Shown piece after piece: positions 1-7,483 of a stretch of DNA of 64,000 bases. This stretch comes from Curtobacterium sp. VKM Ac-1393. Lineage in GTDB: Bacteria > Actinomycetota > Actinomycetes > Actinomycetales > Microbacteriaceae. Every line of letters begins with the position of its first letter. Position 1 is the first letter of the stretch. A program made the position numbers and the translations under genes. The notes under the pieces were generated by a model, which was not told the DNA's origin, searched no databases, and was given only the letters and a program-made list of their open reading frames with translations. Location of the stretch: contig NZ_JADKRW010000009.1 of the NCBI RefSeq assembly GCF_015350995.1, positions 1-64,000 on the forward strand. Direction: 5' to 3'.

Positions 1-2
1 CT

Positions 3-260
3 CGCCTCGCGCTCCTGCTCGAGCTCCGGGCGGACGAGGAACTCCGCGCGCCGCTCACCGGGGCCGATCCGGTGCGCGGCCGGCTGAACGAAACAGCCCG
101 ATCACTCCTAAACGCGCTCCGAGTGGACGACCCTGACCGCGCGGCGGTCGATCTCGTCGGCCTCATCGACGCGATGTTGCTCTACCGGACGGCTGCGGTT
201 GCACCGCTCGACCCCGTCTCCGTCCTGACCGCCTACATTGCAGGACTTCCGCGACAATGA
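3..260 (+). CDS. TetR-family regulator, C-terminal end (5' truncated by window edge)
   Basis: Only the last 85 codons are present; the reading frame is open from base 3 and stops with TGA at 258-260. The fragment is helical and leucine/alanine rich, with an LLNAL... and VDLVGLIDAMLLYRTA-like helix pair, as in the ligand-binding half of TetR regulators. The DNA-binding part would lie upstream of the window. The family assignment is inferred from the helix pattern only and could be wrong. Confidence 0.5.
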   Translation, partial: RLALLLELRADEELRAPLTGADPVRGRLNETARSLLNALRVDDPDRAAVDLVGLIDAMLLYRTAAVAPLDPVSVLTAYIAGLPRQ

Positions 261-623
261 TCACCGGTACGGCGCGCCCCATAGACGCACCGCGCACCGC
301 GCACCGCGACGGGACACTCCACCGCCTGAAGGACGAGTAGAACGACGGCCCGCTATGGGTACGAACTCCACGCGACGCAGATGCGGCATTCGCCGGTCAG
401 AGCGACCGAGACTGCGCTCGGGTGTACCAACACCGATGGCGGACGAGAGCGACGGCGGACTCATTCTCGGTGTCCAGGGATGTCGTGTTGTTCGATCCTG
501 CACGTTCGGCCGGGTTCAGTTGCAGCCTTGCGCCTCCGTGTCGGCGTCAGATGGGTCAGTGCTGAGCTGCTCCGCGGGTTAGCATCGCCCTGGGGCGGAT
601 GGTCTGCCACCAAGGGGGACACA
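261..623. other. Non-coding gap with a short tandem repeat
   Basis: No ORF here looks coding on either strand; the listed frames overlap one another and are arginine rich. Three tandem copies of the 7-mer GCACCGC lie at about 287-307. An AAGGGGG Shine-Dalgarno at 612-618 belongs to the gene that follows. Confidence 0.5.
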
Positions 624-878
624 GTGTCGGACATCATCGCGGTCGGGGAACACAAGAAACGGGTGCAGTTCAAGCTCCGCATCCAGATGGTCGCGTTCAT
701 CGCAGCGGTCGTCGGCGGCGGAGCGTTCGGCATCAACGGCGCCGCTCACCTGAACAGTGCCGCGCTCGGGGCCATCGGCCTCGTGGGACTGGGCGTGGCG
801 ATCATCGCGTACGTGTGGTCACGCATCTATGGACTCGTCATCATCGCGAAGCACCAGGGACCGCCGAACCTGCGCTGA
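624..878 (+). CDS. Small two-helix membrane protein
   Basis: This 84-residue protein starts at GTG 624, six bases after the purine tract AAGGGGG. The same frame stays open upstream, but that part has no coding character. A basic N-terminus (GEHKKRVQFKLR) precedes two hydrophobic helices at about residues 21-41 and 47-66, and a short polar tail follows. No domain is recognised. It stands alone, convergent with the membrane protein on the other strand. Confidence 0.6.
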   Translation: MSDIIAVGEHKKRVQFKLRIQMVAFIAAVVGGGAFGINGAAHLNSAALGAIGLVGLGVAIIAYVWSRIYGLVIIAKHQGPPNLR

Positions 879-908
879 CCGCGGTTCGGGTGCCGCACTG
901 CAACGCGC

Positions 909-1850
909 TCAGTGACAAGCCGTGTCGAGGGCGACGATCCGGCTGGTCGAGCCGATGCCGTCCCCCCACGTGAAGCTTCCATGCAAGTCCGGAGAGCCGG
1001 ACACGTCGTCCGTGAACTCCAACCGGCTCGAGCTGGCATCGACCTTCTGCTGCTGCAGATCAGCACCCGGCACGGTCGCCTCGACCGCTGCCCGGACCGC
1101 CGCGGCAGCGCGGACCGGGTCGACGGAATCATCGAGGAAGAGGTCCCACCGGTAGAACATGCCCGCCTTCGGACCGTATCCCGCATCGCAGTGCCCCGTG
1201 GACGGGGTGACGCGGACAGACCGCGCCGCAGCCGAACCCGTCGGCAATGACTGCCCAGCGGGGACGATGTCGTCCGGTGTGATCGCCAGCGCATCCATTA
1301 CGGCTTGGCTCACAGCGTCGAGTCGCTGCTTCGTCGCGGCCCGGCGCGCGGGAGCGTTGCGTTCCGCAGCCCGACCCGCCGGCGAGGCCGCGCTCTCCGA
1401 TGCTCGGGCCTCGGCTCTCGCCGTCGCCAGCACCTCTGACCGCGGATTCTCCCGCTCGTACGCCGCCTGCAGCCGCACCGAGGTCCGGATGATCGTCACC
1501 GACCCGGGGACGATCGTGCAGAGAGCGATACCCAGCGCCACAGCTCCGACCAGGAGCGCTGCACCCGGTGTCCCACGAGTCCGCCGCACGTCGACGATGC
1601 CCCAAACCAGCGCCCACCCGGGGATCCCGACACCGAGCACGATCGCGACGACTCCGTAGCCAGCGAACCCACCGGGACCGCCGCCGTCACCACCGTCGCC
1701 GCCGTCCTGCCCGTAACCGGCCAAGAGACCGCCGAAGAAGTACGGCACAAACGCCACCAACAACGCCACCAGAGCCGCGATCGCGAGACCAACGGACACC
1801 CCACTCACCCGTCGTCTTGCTCCCGGCCCACCACCCGACACTTCGGTCAC
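909..1850 (-). CDS. Membrane-anchored protein with soluble C-terminal domain
   Basis: The protein has 313 residues. It starts at GTG 1850 behind a GGGGAG Shine-Dalgarno. Three hydrophobic segments lie at about residues 17-45, 64-85 and 96-118, with a glycine/aspartate-rich loop (GYGQDGGDGGDGGG) after the first. An alanine/arginine-rich, probably helical linker (about 120-185) leads to a folded domain of about 120 residues. That domain has two cysteines (HCDAGYG and a C-terminal TACH) that could pair outside the cell. No family is recognised; it is probably a surface protein. Confidence 0.7.
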   Translation of the reverse strand: MTEVSGGGPGARRRVSGVSVGLAIAALVALLVAFVPYFFGGLLAGYGQDGGDGGDGGGPGGFAGYGVVAIVLGVGIPGWALVWGIVDVRRTRGTPGAALLVGAVALGIALCTIVPGSVTIIRTSVRLQAAYERENPRSEVLATARAEARASESAASPAGRAAERNAPARRAATKQRLDAVSQAVMDALAITPDDIVPAGQSLPTGSAAARSVRVTPSTGHCDAGYGPKAGMFYRWDLFLDDSVDPVRAAAAVRAAVEATVPGADLQQQKVDASSSRLEFTDDVSGSPDLHGSFTWGDGIGSTSRIVALDTACH

Positions 1851-1884
1851 ACCACTCCCCCGTCACTCTCTCCCGTCGCCAATC

Positions 1885-2139
1885 ATGATGGGTGGTTCCG
1901 AGCACGTACAGCGCCACCCGGCCACCCGGCCACCCGGCCACCCGGCCACCCGGCCACCGATCGCCGATCGCCGATCGACGATCTGGACAGCATGGACGAA
2001 GGCGTTCGTAATCATCGGATACGCCGTCCTCGCGGTAGGCATGGCCGTGCGGCTCGCAGTCGTCATCGGCGAATTGATTCACATTCAGAGCTATGCATCC
2101 GCACGCTCCGATATCACTGACAGTGAATCCCCGATATAG
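1885..2139 (+). CDS. Doubtful small ORF with one membrane helix
   Basis: This 84-codon frame starts at an ATG inside the promoter-side gap. Its first third is only the translation of the 8-bp tandem repeat (Pro/His/Ala/Thr/Gly/Arg). The second half holds one clear hydrophobic stretch (FVIIGYAVLAVGMAVRLAVVI), which is why it is listed. There is no good Shine-Dalgarno. It may be spurious. Confidence 0.25.
   Translation: MMGGSEHVQRHPATRPPGHPATRPPIADRRSTIWTAWTKAFVIIGYAVLAVGMAVRLAVVIGELIHIQSYASARSDITDSESPI
1913..1960. repeat. 8-bp tandem repeat (GCCACCCG), five perfect copies plus one
   Basis: GCCACCCG is repeated head to tail five times from 1913 to 1952, followed by GCCACCGA, and then a second mini-repeat built on TCGCCGA/TCGCCGATCG up to about 1978. 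It lies in the 590-bp gap between two minus-strand genes and looks like a variable-number locus. Confidence 0.85.
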
Positions 2140-2392
2140 CATTTCCGAAACTGACGCGAAAAACGCATCTGGTACATCAAACCTTACCCTGCCACGCCAC
2201 CTGCGGCCCACGCTTCGAAAAGCTCCTCCGAGCAACCCGAGGGCGTCCCGTTTCGCTGCTTTATCGTTGAGCGAGTAACGGCCGGACTGCCAATGTTGCG
2301 ACAGCCCAATCGGAACCTCAATGACTGAGCTCACTTCGGCGTCCGGTGGCCAGTGGCTCTTCGCCACAGCAAACAATTGCCGTAATCACGCA

Positions 2393-2425
2393 AAGCACCC
2401 AACCCGTGGAGCGGGGTGGGTGCTT
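2393..2425 (-). terminator. Intrinsic terminator of the secreted-protein pair
   Basis: AAGCACCCA pairs with TGGGTGCTT across a 15-base loop just past the 3' end of the gene that stops at 2443. On the minus strand a short T run follows the stem. Confidence 0.65.
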
Positions 2426-2442
2426 CTGTCTGGCGTGACGGG

Positions 2443-3105
2443 TTAGCCGAGCTTGACGTGGTGGAAATACCACCCGGTCTCGGGGATGTTGTAGGTCGCG
2501 GCAGTACCCGACGCGACCTTCTTGCAGGCCTTGTTCTCGACGTACTTCTGGACCGAGCCCTTGTGCTTGATCGCACCGATCTGCAGCTGACCGCGTTTCC
2601 ACGCGGACGGCACCTTCCACGCACCGCTGGTGCTGCTCGTCCCGGACTTGGTCGCCGCCACGGAAACACCGACGTCCTCCTTGACCGTCGTGATCACATC
2701 AGATGCCGACACGCTCGTGGTGGATGAGATCGTCCCGGTCACGCCGAACGTCGTGGACCGACTGATCGTCAAAGTGACGCCGCTGTCACCGCTGACGGTG
2801 CTGTCCCGGCCGGTCGCGATCGTGAAGTTCGTCAGGGTCTCAGTCGCCTTGCGGCTCACGACTCCCCCTTCACACAGACCGTTGGGTGAGTCGATCGTCC
2901 CGGGATGGTTGCTGATCGGCACGTCACCGACGGTCACGACAGTTCCGTTGTCGGACACGATCCCGCCATCGGTGGCGTCCGTGGACACCGACGTGTCGCC
3001 GGATTCTGCCGGGTCCGTGGTCGGAGCCGTGTCAGCGTGTGCCGCGGTCCCTCCGAAGCCGATGAGCGCAGCAGCGAGCACCGACGTCGCGATGATTTTC
3101 TTCAA
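2443..3105 (-). CDS. Secreted protein of unknown function
   Basis: This 220-residue protein has a Sec-type signal peptide (KKIIATSVLAAALIGFGG, cleavage after AHA). I place the start at TTG 3105, because GGGGGA lies five bases upstream; a TTG four codons earlier sits inside the Shine-Dalgarno. The mature protein is rich in Thr/Ser/Val, which suggests a beta-sandwich, has two lysine-rich patches and ends in ETGWYFHHVKLG. It follows the lipoprotein gene by 21 bp, so the two are probably co-transcribed. No family is recognised. Confidence 0.7.
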   Translation of the reverse strand: MKKIIATSVLAAALIGFGGTAAHADTAPTTDPAESGDTSVSTDATDGGIVSDNGTVVTVGDVPISNHPGTIDSPNGLCEGGVVSRKATETLTNFTIATGRDSTVSGDSGVTLTISRSTTFGVTGTISSTTSVSASDVITTVKEDVGVSVAATKSGTSSTSGAWKVPSAWKRGQLQIGAIKHKGSVQKYVENKACKKVASGTAATYNIPETGWYFHHVKLG

Positions 3106-3126
3106 TTGTCCCCCCAAGGGTGTCAG

Positions 3127-3573
3127 TTAATTACTATCGGGAATACCGACGATGTAGAACGATGTCTTCGCCGGAAGCTTGATCTTGACCTTCACTTCAC
3201 CCGTGGAAGCCAAGGGAATTCCGCCACTGTTCTGCACCACGTTCGCGCACGGCCCGTCGAAATTCTTGCCCATTGTCACCTGATAATGACTCGACGGACT
3301 GCACGACACGTAGTACGTGATCTGCGTTGTGCCAGCCGGGACGGATTTGAGCGTAAAAGTCTTCGTGCCGGTTCCGCGTCGATGCAGCACTGGTGTCGCA
3401 TCGGTGTAGAAATCGTGCGACTTGTCGCGCAATTGCACGATCGGGTCCACCGGCCAATGCGAAGTAGCCGCCGCTGTCTTGGCATGAACTCCTTGCGTTG
3501 AACACCCCGCAGTGGCGATGAGCGCCACAGTGCTCAACGCGACAGCAACAATCCGACCGCTGTTCTGCAACAT
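3127..3573 (-). CDS. Small lipoprotein
   Basis: The protein has 148 residues with a lipoprotein signal peptide; the lipobox is ATAGC, with the cysteine at about residue 23. The mature part is Thr/Val/Lys rich with repeated short beta-strand patterns and two cysteines (YVSCSP and GPCANV) that could form a disulfide. It is the first gene of the pair with the secreted protein downstream. Function unknown. Confidence 0.7.
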   Translation of the reverse strand: MLQNSGRIVAVALSTVALIATAGCSTQGVHAKTAAATSHWPVDPIVQLRDKSHDFYTDATPVLHRRGTGTKTFTLKSVPAGTTQITYYVSCSPSSHYQVTMGKNFDGPCANVVQNSGGIPLASTGEVKVKIKLPAKTSFYIVGIPDSN

Positions 3574-3856
3574 TGCGACCCCCTATCTGTTCCACAACCT
3601 AGGGCACCGACCGCAGCCAGACAATGTAAAGGCGTTCAGGTTCGTGCCCCCTGTTCGAGGACGCAGTGATTCCGCGCTCCGAACACCGCTGCCAGCACAC
3701 GCCGCACAGCTCCGTAGCCGATTTCCGACCAACATCGGAAGGAGCACGCCGACATCGCCGGAGGGGAGCCCTCTTTCTGCACCCACGCCGCTGGAGAGGC
3801 GACTGGCGGGCAGCCGACGAGAACCGTGTCTGACTGCTGTCACTGCAACACTCCGG

Positions 3857-4048
3857 CTAGCAGCCAGCGCGTCGGTCCCGATCCACCCGGGCAAGGATCC
3901 GGCGCGCACGCTCAAGGTCGGTCCGGTCATCCCAGTACGTCGGCACACTCCGGCTGAGCTGGCGCAGCGCGGTCACCACGGCACGCTGCTGCGCTTCGAG
4001 CTCACTGCCAGTCAGACGCTGCGCGTCTTCGTAGGTGATCAACGTCAA
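3857..4048 (-). CDS. Small ORF coupled to the serine recombinase
   Basis: This 63-residue, charged, helical protein contains LITYEDAQRL and, later, SVPTYWDDRTD. Its TTG start overlaps the recombinase stop (TTGA), which suggests translational coupling. A recognisable homologue (LITHEQAQRL ... SLPTYRDQRS) follows the decayed recombinase at 46.2-46.6 kb in the same arrangement, so the pairing is conserved. It may be an accessory protein of the recombinase; no known family is recognised. Confidence 0.6.
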   Translation of the reverse strand: MTLITYEDAQRLTGSELEAQQRAVVTALRQLSRSVPTYWDDRTDLERARRILARVDRDRRAGC

Positions 4049-4665
4049 CGTTCGAGGTGCGTCGGCACGGTCTTGCTGCGGCGTCCCGCGACCGGGTCGC
4101 TATCGCGCCGGAGAGCCCGATACACCGTTGTCCGACTCACCCCGAGGACGTCACCAATCTGCGCAACCGTCATGTCCCGCTGGTCATACAAGCGCCGGGC
4201 CGTCCGCGCCTGGTCCGCCGATAGCCGCGGCGGCCGACCACCCGTCCGCCCACGAGCGCGCGCCGCCGCGAGGCCGGCGTGGGTGCGTTCCTTGATGAGG
4301 TCCCGTTCGAACTCCGCCAACGCCGCGAACACCTGGAACACCAACCGGCCACCCGGAGAGGTCGTGTCGATCGACTCCTGCAACGACCGGAACCCCACAC
4401 CCCGCTCCCCCAACGCCTGCAGCTGGTCAATGAGGTTCCGGATCGACCGGCCAAGCCGGTCACGCCGGTCAAGCCGCCACACCACGAGCGTGTCACCCGG
4501 ACGGAGCTGATCAAGCAGGTTCGCGAGCTCCGGACGGTGCTCGAGCGACCCGGACATGGTGTCGGTCCAGACCCGGTAGCAGCCGGCCGCGTGCAACGCG
4601 TCGAGCTGCAACGCCGCATCCTGATCCGTCGTCGACACCCGCGCGTACCCGAGACGCTCACCCAT
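4045..4665 (-). CDS. Serine recombinase, resolvase/invertase family
   Basis: The protein has 206 residues, the normal size for small serine recombinases. The catalytic domain begins GYARVST with the nucleophile Ser11; the WRLDR and LGRSIRNL regions carry the active-site arginines. FERDLIKERT starts the long E helix, and a C-terminal Hin-like HTH (MTVAQIGDVLGVSRTTVYRAL) binds DNA. I chose ATG 4665 because GYARVS follows it directly; the frame is open further upstream without homology. No transposase accompanies it, so it may serve dimer resolution or DNA inversion. Confidence 0.9.
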   Translation of the reverse strand: MGERLGYARVSTTDQDAALQLDALHAAGCYRVWTDTMSGSLEHRPELANLLDQLRPGDTLVVWRLDRRDRLGRSIRNLIDQLQALGERGVGFRSLQESIDTTSPGGRLVFQVFAALAEFERDLIKERTHAGLAAARARGRTGGRPPRLSADQARTARRLYDQRDMTVAQIGDVLGVSRTTVYRALRRDSDPVAGRRSKTVPTHLER

Positions 4666-4784
4666 GCGCAGAAACGTAACGGAACTCGTCACACCGGGTT
4701 GGTATTGATGCAGAGATAGTGGCACTGGTATCCGCCACACGACGCGCCGCCAATCAGGCCCTTCGAGCAGCTCCGAATCGGATG

Positions 4785-4808
4785 TGCCACAAACGATCGT
4801 TTGTGACA
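4785..4808. repeat. 24-bp palindrome upstream of the recombinase gene
   Basis: The inner 18 bases CACAAACGATCGTTTGTG (4788-4805) are a perfect palindrome. Extending it to TG(C/T) and (G/A)CA at the ends costs one mismatch. It lies about 120 bp upstream of the recombinase start, so it is a candidate recombination or operator site for that protein. Confidence 0.6.
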
Positions 4809-4954
4809 GCCTCATCGCCAATCCAGTGGAGCGCACGGCTCGGTTGTCGGTCGCGCCTGGAGGTGGCCGCTCACCGCGGGTTCGCACCGGATGCTCGAGC
4901 AGGTACCTGGTTGTCGGCGCCCATCGGTACCGTCCCCACAACGAGAGGGGCGAC

Positions 4955-5203
4955 ATGACCGACTACGACAGCGGCATGGTGTTCGGGCGAGCGTGCGAGG
5001 GCTGCGGCTTCGACCAATCCGTGATCTGGTTCGAACCAATCGACGACGATCCCGCCGGCGGCACATCGTGCTCGGAGTGCGGCACTGTGTACGGGCTCGA
5101 CGGCACCCGTGACCGCGCACGTACGGAGGCCCGGCGCACGACGGGCGTTGAGCCGCCTCGCTCCTTCTCCGGCATCCGAGCTACCAGCCGGCCCGACGAC
5201 TAG
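4955..5203 (+). CDS. Small zinc-ribbon-like protein
   Basis: This 82-residue protein starts at ATG 4955 behind GAGAGGGG. Two cysteine pairs, CEGC near residue 14 and CSEC near residue 40, are spaced like a zinc ribbon. The C-terminal third is basic and probably disordered. Such small proteins are often annotated as zinc-ribbon hypothetical proteins. No partner is evident; it is divergent from the recombinase. Confidence 0.6.
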   Translation: MTDYDSGMVFGRACEGCGFDQSVIWFEPIDDDPAGGTSCSECGTVYGLDGTRDRARTEARRTTGVEPPRSFSGIRATSRPDD

Positions 5204-5298
5204 CCTCCCGTCGTCACACATCTGTAACACAGCCATACGGCGTGTCATATTTAGGTGTCGGCGGTCGGGGTTACCTTGTTCGTGACGAGGGAGGTGAC

Positions 5299-5529
5299 AT
5301 GAGTAGCAACAGGAACGTGGTGCCCAACCCGAACGGCGGCTGGGACGTGCGGGGCGGCGGAAGCCGAGCCTCCGCACACACCGACACCCAGGCTGAGGCG
5401 ATCGACCGCGCGCGGACGATCATCAACAACCAGGGTGGCGGTGAACTCTCCATCCACAACCGGGAGGGCCAGGTGCGCGCGAAGGACACGATCGCGCCGG
5501 GCAACGACCCCAAGAACGTGAAGGGCTGA
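5299..5529 (+). CDS. DUF2188-like small protein
   Basis: The protein has 76 residues and a strong GGGAGGTGA Shine-Dalgarno. It shows the DUF2188 pattern: NVVPNPNGGWDV, then A..DTQAEAIDRAR, GGGELSIHNREGQVRAKDTI and NDP at the end. DUF2188 proteins are small, widespread and of unknown function; the fold is thought to be a compact alpha/beta unit. A strong terminator follows, so this is a single-gene unit. Confidence 0.8.
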   Translation: MSSNRNVVPNPNGGWDVRGGGSRASAHTDTQAEAIDRARTIINNQGGGELSIHNREGQVRAKDTIAPGNDPKNVKG

Positions 5530-5549
5530 CCCGAGCATCCTTTCGCGTA

Positions 5550-5580
5550 GAGGCCCGGTCACCGTTGGTGACCGGGCCTC
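5550..5580 (+). terminator. Strong intrinsic terminator
   Basis: GAGGCCCGGTCACC pairs perfectly with GGTGACCGGGCCTC across a three-base loop (GTT), 20 bp after the DUF2188-like gene. Confidence 0.85.
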
Positions 5581-5614
5581 TGTCGCGTCGGGCCGATGAC
5601 CTAGGCTGCGCCGC

Positions 5615-5860
5615 ATGACCCTCAACTCAGCAGTAGTGACTCGCGCCAGCCAGGCCCTGCGTGGCTATTCCGTGGGCGGTGAGACGAAGGACCGCGACGA
5701 CGCGCACGCCGCACTGTCGGATCTGATCCTCGCCGCTCAATCATCCGGAGACACGGCGGTGGAGGGGCGGCTGCGTCAGGTACGGGAGATGCTCTCGCTC
5801 GGCCAGGCGGCCGCGAACGACGCCGACAACCTTCTCGACGAGATTGTGCACCCCGGGTAG
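5615..5860 (+). CDS. Small helical hypothetical protein
   Basis: This 81-residue, mostly helical protein has regular Ala/Leu spacing (ALSDLILAAQSSGD, GRLRQVREMLSLGQAA) and ends DEIVHPG. There are no cysteines and no membrane segment. No family is recognised. A TAGCCGATC motif follows its stop at 5874-5886. Confidence 0.55.
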   Translation: MTLNSAVVTRASQALRGYSVGGETKDRDDAHAALSDLILAAQSSGDTAVEGRLRQVREMLSLGQAAANDADNLLDEIVHPG

Positions 5861-5941
5861 CTACGCATCGTCCGATAGCCGATCGGCCTCCGGCACACCT
5901 GCCAGTGGCAAGCTGACCTGAACTGCTTGGAGGCCTACGTC

Positions 5942-6088
5942 ATGAACTCAATCCTGCTTCTGCTCGCCGGCCCAGCCGGCGGCGCTGGTTCTCAGCACGG
6001 CATGTCCGTGCCGGTATGGCTCATCGTTGCGGCCGTTGTTGTCATCGTCATCGTCGGAGTGGTCGGCATCTTCCGGCGTCGTCGCTAA
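5942..6088 (+). CDS. Single-pass small membrane protein (48 aa)
   Basis: This frame is short but convincing: a hydrophobic N-terminus (SILLLLAGPAGGAG), then VWLIVAAVVVIVIVGVVGIF and a basic C-terminal RRRR. A GGAGG lies 9 bases before the ATG. The helix plus terminal arginines suggest an inner-membrane protein with its C-terminus in the cytoplasm. Function unknown. Confidence 0.6.
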   Translation: MNSILLLLAGPAGGAGSQHGMSVPVWLIVAAVVVIVIVGVVGIFRRRR

Positions 6089-6130
6089 CGTGTCCGATAG
6101 CCGATCCCCAAGCGGGCGCTGCTCCGCGGT

Positions 6131-6706
6131 TTAGGCGGTGGGTGCTGCCCCGGGGTTCGTGTGCCAGCGGAACCGGTCCGCGAGTGCGGACAAGATCGGT
6201 ACACGTGTGAGCAGAACGAAGATTACGTAGCCGAGGATTCCCCCGAAGGTGTTCCAGATGAAGTCGTTGACGTCAGCGACGTGACCACCGGAGAACAGCT
6301 TCTGCGCGGCGAGTTGCAGTAGCTCGATTGTCAGGCTGACCACCGCCGAGGTCAGCAGCACCTTCCACCAGGACGGCCGGCGCATCAGGAGCGGTATGAG
6401 GATGCCGAGCGGTATGAACACCGCCAGGTTGGTGAGCGCGTCCGCGAGCTCGTAGTCCTGGAACGGGATCAGTGCCAGCGCCGGCTCCCATGGCTCAGAC
6501 CTTGGCGTCGGGTTGAGAAAGATCGGGAAGACCGTGTTCGCGAAGATTCCCGCGGCGTAGACGGCGATGGCGGCCGCGACAGCCGCGCGCGGCCGGGTGA
6601 AACGTTGCCCCCTGAGCAGGAGCGCAAGCTGGATGAGGAACACGACGGCGCCGACGGGGACAGCGACCGGTAGGACGGGGACTTCGCCGAACGGGTTAGT
6701 AGACAT
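6131..6706 (-). CDS. VanZ-like membrane protein
   Basis: This 191-residue protein has about five hydrophobic helices and the conserved VanZ patterns N..P........P (NTVFPIFLNP), then D..TN..VF.PLG.L.P, then .T.E..Q......G....VND...N..GG..GY. VanZ-domain proteins are integral membrane proteins; the founder raises teicoplanin resistance, but the usual role is unknown. I chose ATG 6704-6706, since the upstream extension has no membrane or family character. It is convergent with the small membrane protein at 5942-6088. Confidence 0.85.
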   Translation of the reverse strand: MSTNPFGEVPVLPVAVPVGAVVFLIQLALLLRGQRFTRPRAAVAAAIAVYAAGIFANTVFPIFLNPTPRSEPWEPALALIPFQDYELADALTNLAVFIPLGILIPLLMRRPSWWKVLLTSAVVSLTIELLQLAAQKLFSGGHVADVNDFIWNTFGGILGYVIFVLLTRVPILSALADRFRWHTNPGAAPTA

Positions 6707-6800
6707 CCGGGGAAGCCTAGTGATGCTGAGCTGCTGCAAGGATCTGATGACCGTGGACGGTCTCGGTAACCGATCCCGGGGATCGATTATTCGGGCACAC

Positions 6801-6826
6801 GAACGTGGCTCGACCGAGCCACGTTC
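6801..6826 (-). terminator. Terminator after the MarR gene
   Basis: GAACGTGGCTCG and CGAGCCACGTTC form a near-perfect hairpin 66 bp past the 3' end of the MarR gene. The loop is only a few bases. Confidence 0.65.
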
Positions 6827-6891
6827 CGGCACTGGTGGCGGTCCGGAACGGAAAGCGCGGCCAGCTGAGACCCGTTCCGCTTGGGGATCCG

Positions 6892-7386
6892 CTATCGCAC
6901 AGTCGGGGCGGTCCAAGCCGGTGCTGTGTTGACTGCAGCGGAGATGCGGTGACTGATCGCCTGCAGCTGCCGTACCTGAGTCTGCGAGAGCGCGTCGAAG
7001 ACGAGGTGCTCCACCAGGGCGTGGTGCGCGGGTGTTGAGAGAAGCACCTTGTCATGGCCATCCTCGGTGAGAATCGCCAACGTGAATCGCCCGTCTTTTG
7101 GGTCCGGGGCGCGACGCACCCACCCCTTGCTCTCGAGCCGGGCCGCGGCACGGGACAGCCGCGAGAGAGTCGAACTCGCATAGCCCGCGAGCGTGCTCAT
7201 CCGCAGGGTGCGGTCCGGTGCTGTATCGAGTGCAAATAGCACGCCGTGCTCGAAGTGGGTCAGGTCGCTGTCGCGCTGAAGTTGGGCATCGAGCGCGACC
7301 GGCAGCCGCTCGAGCAGCGTGGCGAGGGAACCCCAGACCTGGAGCTGTTCCGCGTTCAGTCCCTGAGGCGCTTCCGACGTCGACAT
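6892..7386 (-). CDS. MarR-family transcriptional regulator
   Basis: This 164-residue winged-helix protein shows LTHFEHGVLFALD, then MSTLAGYASSTLSRLSRAAARLESKGWVRR (recognition helix region), and PKDGRFTLAILTEDG, the beta wing of the family. It is divergent from a short-chain dehydrogenase gene, and two identical-core palindromes lie between them, so it probably represses both genes. The ATG at 7386 is chosen because the upstream extension would run through the operators. Confidence 0.9.
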   Translation of the reverse strand: MSTSEAPQGLNAEQLQVWGSLATLLERLPVALDAQLQRDSDLTHFEHGVLFALDTAPDRTLRMSTLAGYASSTLSRLSRAAARLESKGWVRRAPDPKDGRFTLAILTEDGHDKVLLSTPAHHALVEHLVFDALSQTQVRQLQAISHRISAAVNTAPAWTAPTVR

Positions 7387-7411
7387 GGAGAGAGGATATC
7401 GCAGCGTATTG

Positions 7412-7460
7412 ACTTGCCCACGCAAGTGATACCGTACACTCCGTACTTGCGTAGGCAAGT
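7412..7460. promoter_or_regulatory. Twin MarR-type operators in the divergent promoter
   Basis: Two palindromes share the arms ACTTGC...GCAAGT: ACTTGCCCACGCAAGT at 7412-7427 and ACTTGCGTAGGCAAGT at 7445-7460. Their starts are 33 bp apart, about three helical turns, on the same face of the DNA. The first overlaps a -35-like TTGACT (7409-7414) on the plus strand. Confidence 0.85.
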
Positions 7461-7483
7461 CCTGATCAGCAGGAAGGCAACAG

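Noticed and set aside
1913-1978. CRISPR array
   Set aside because: The repeat unit is 8 bp with no spacers and no cas genes nearby.
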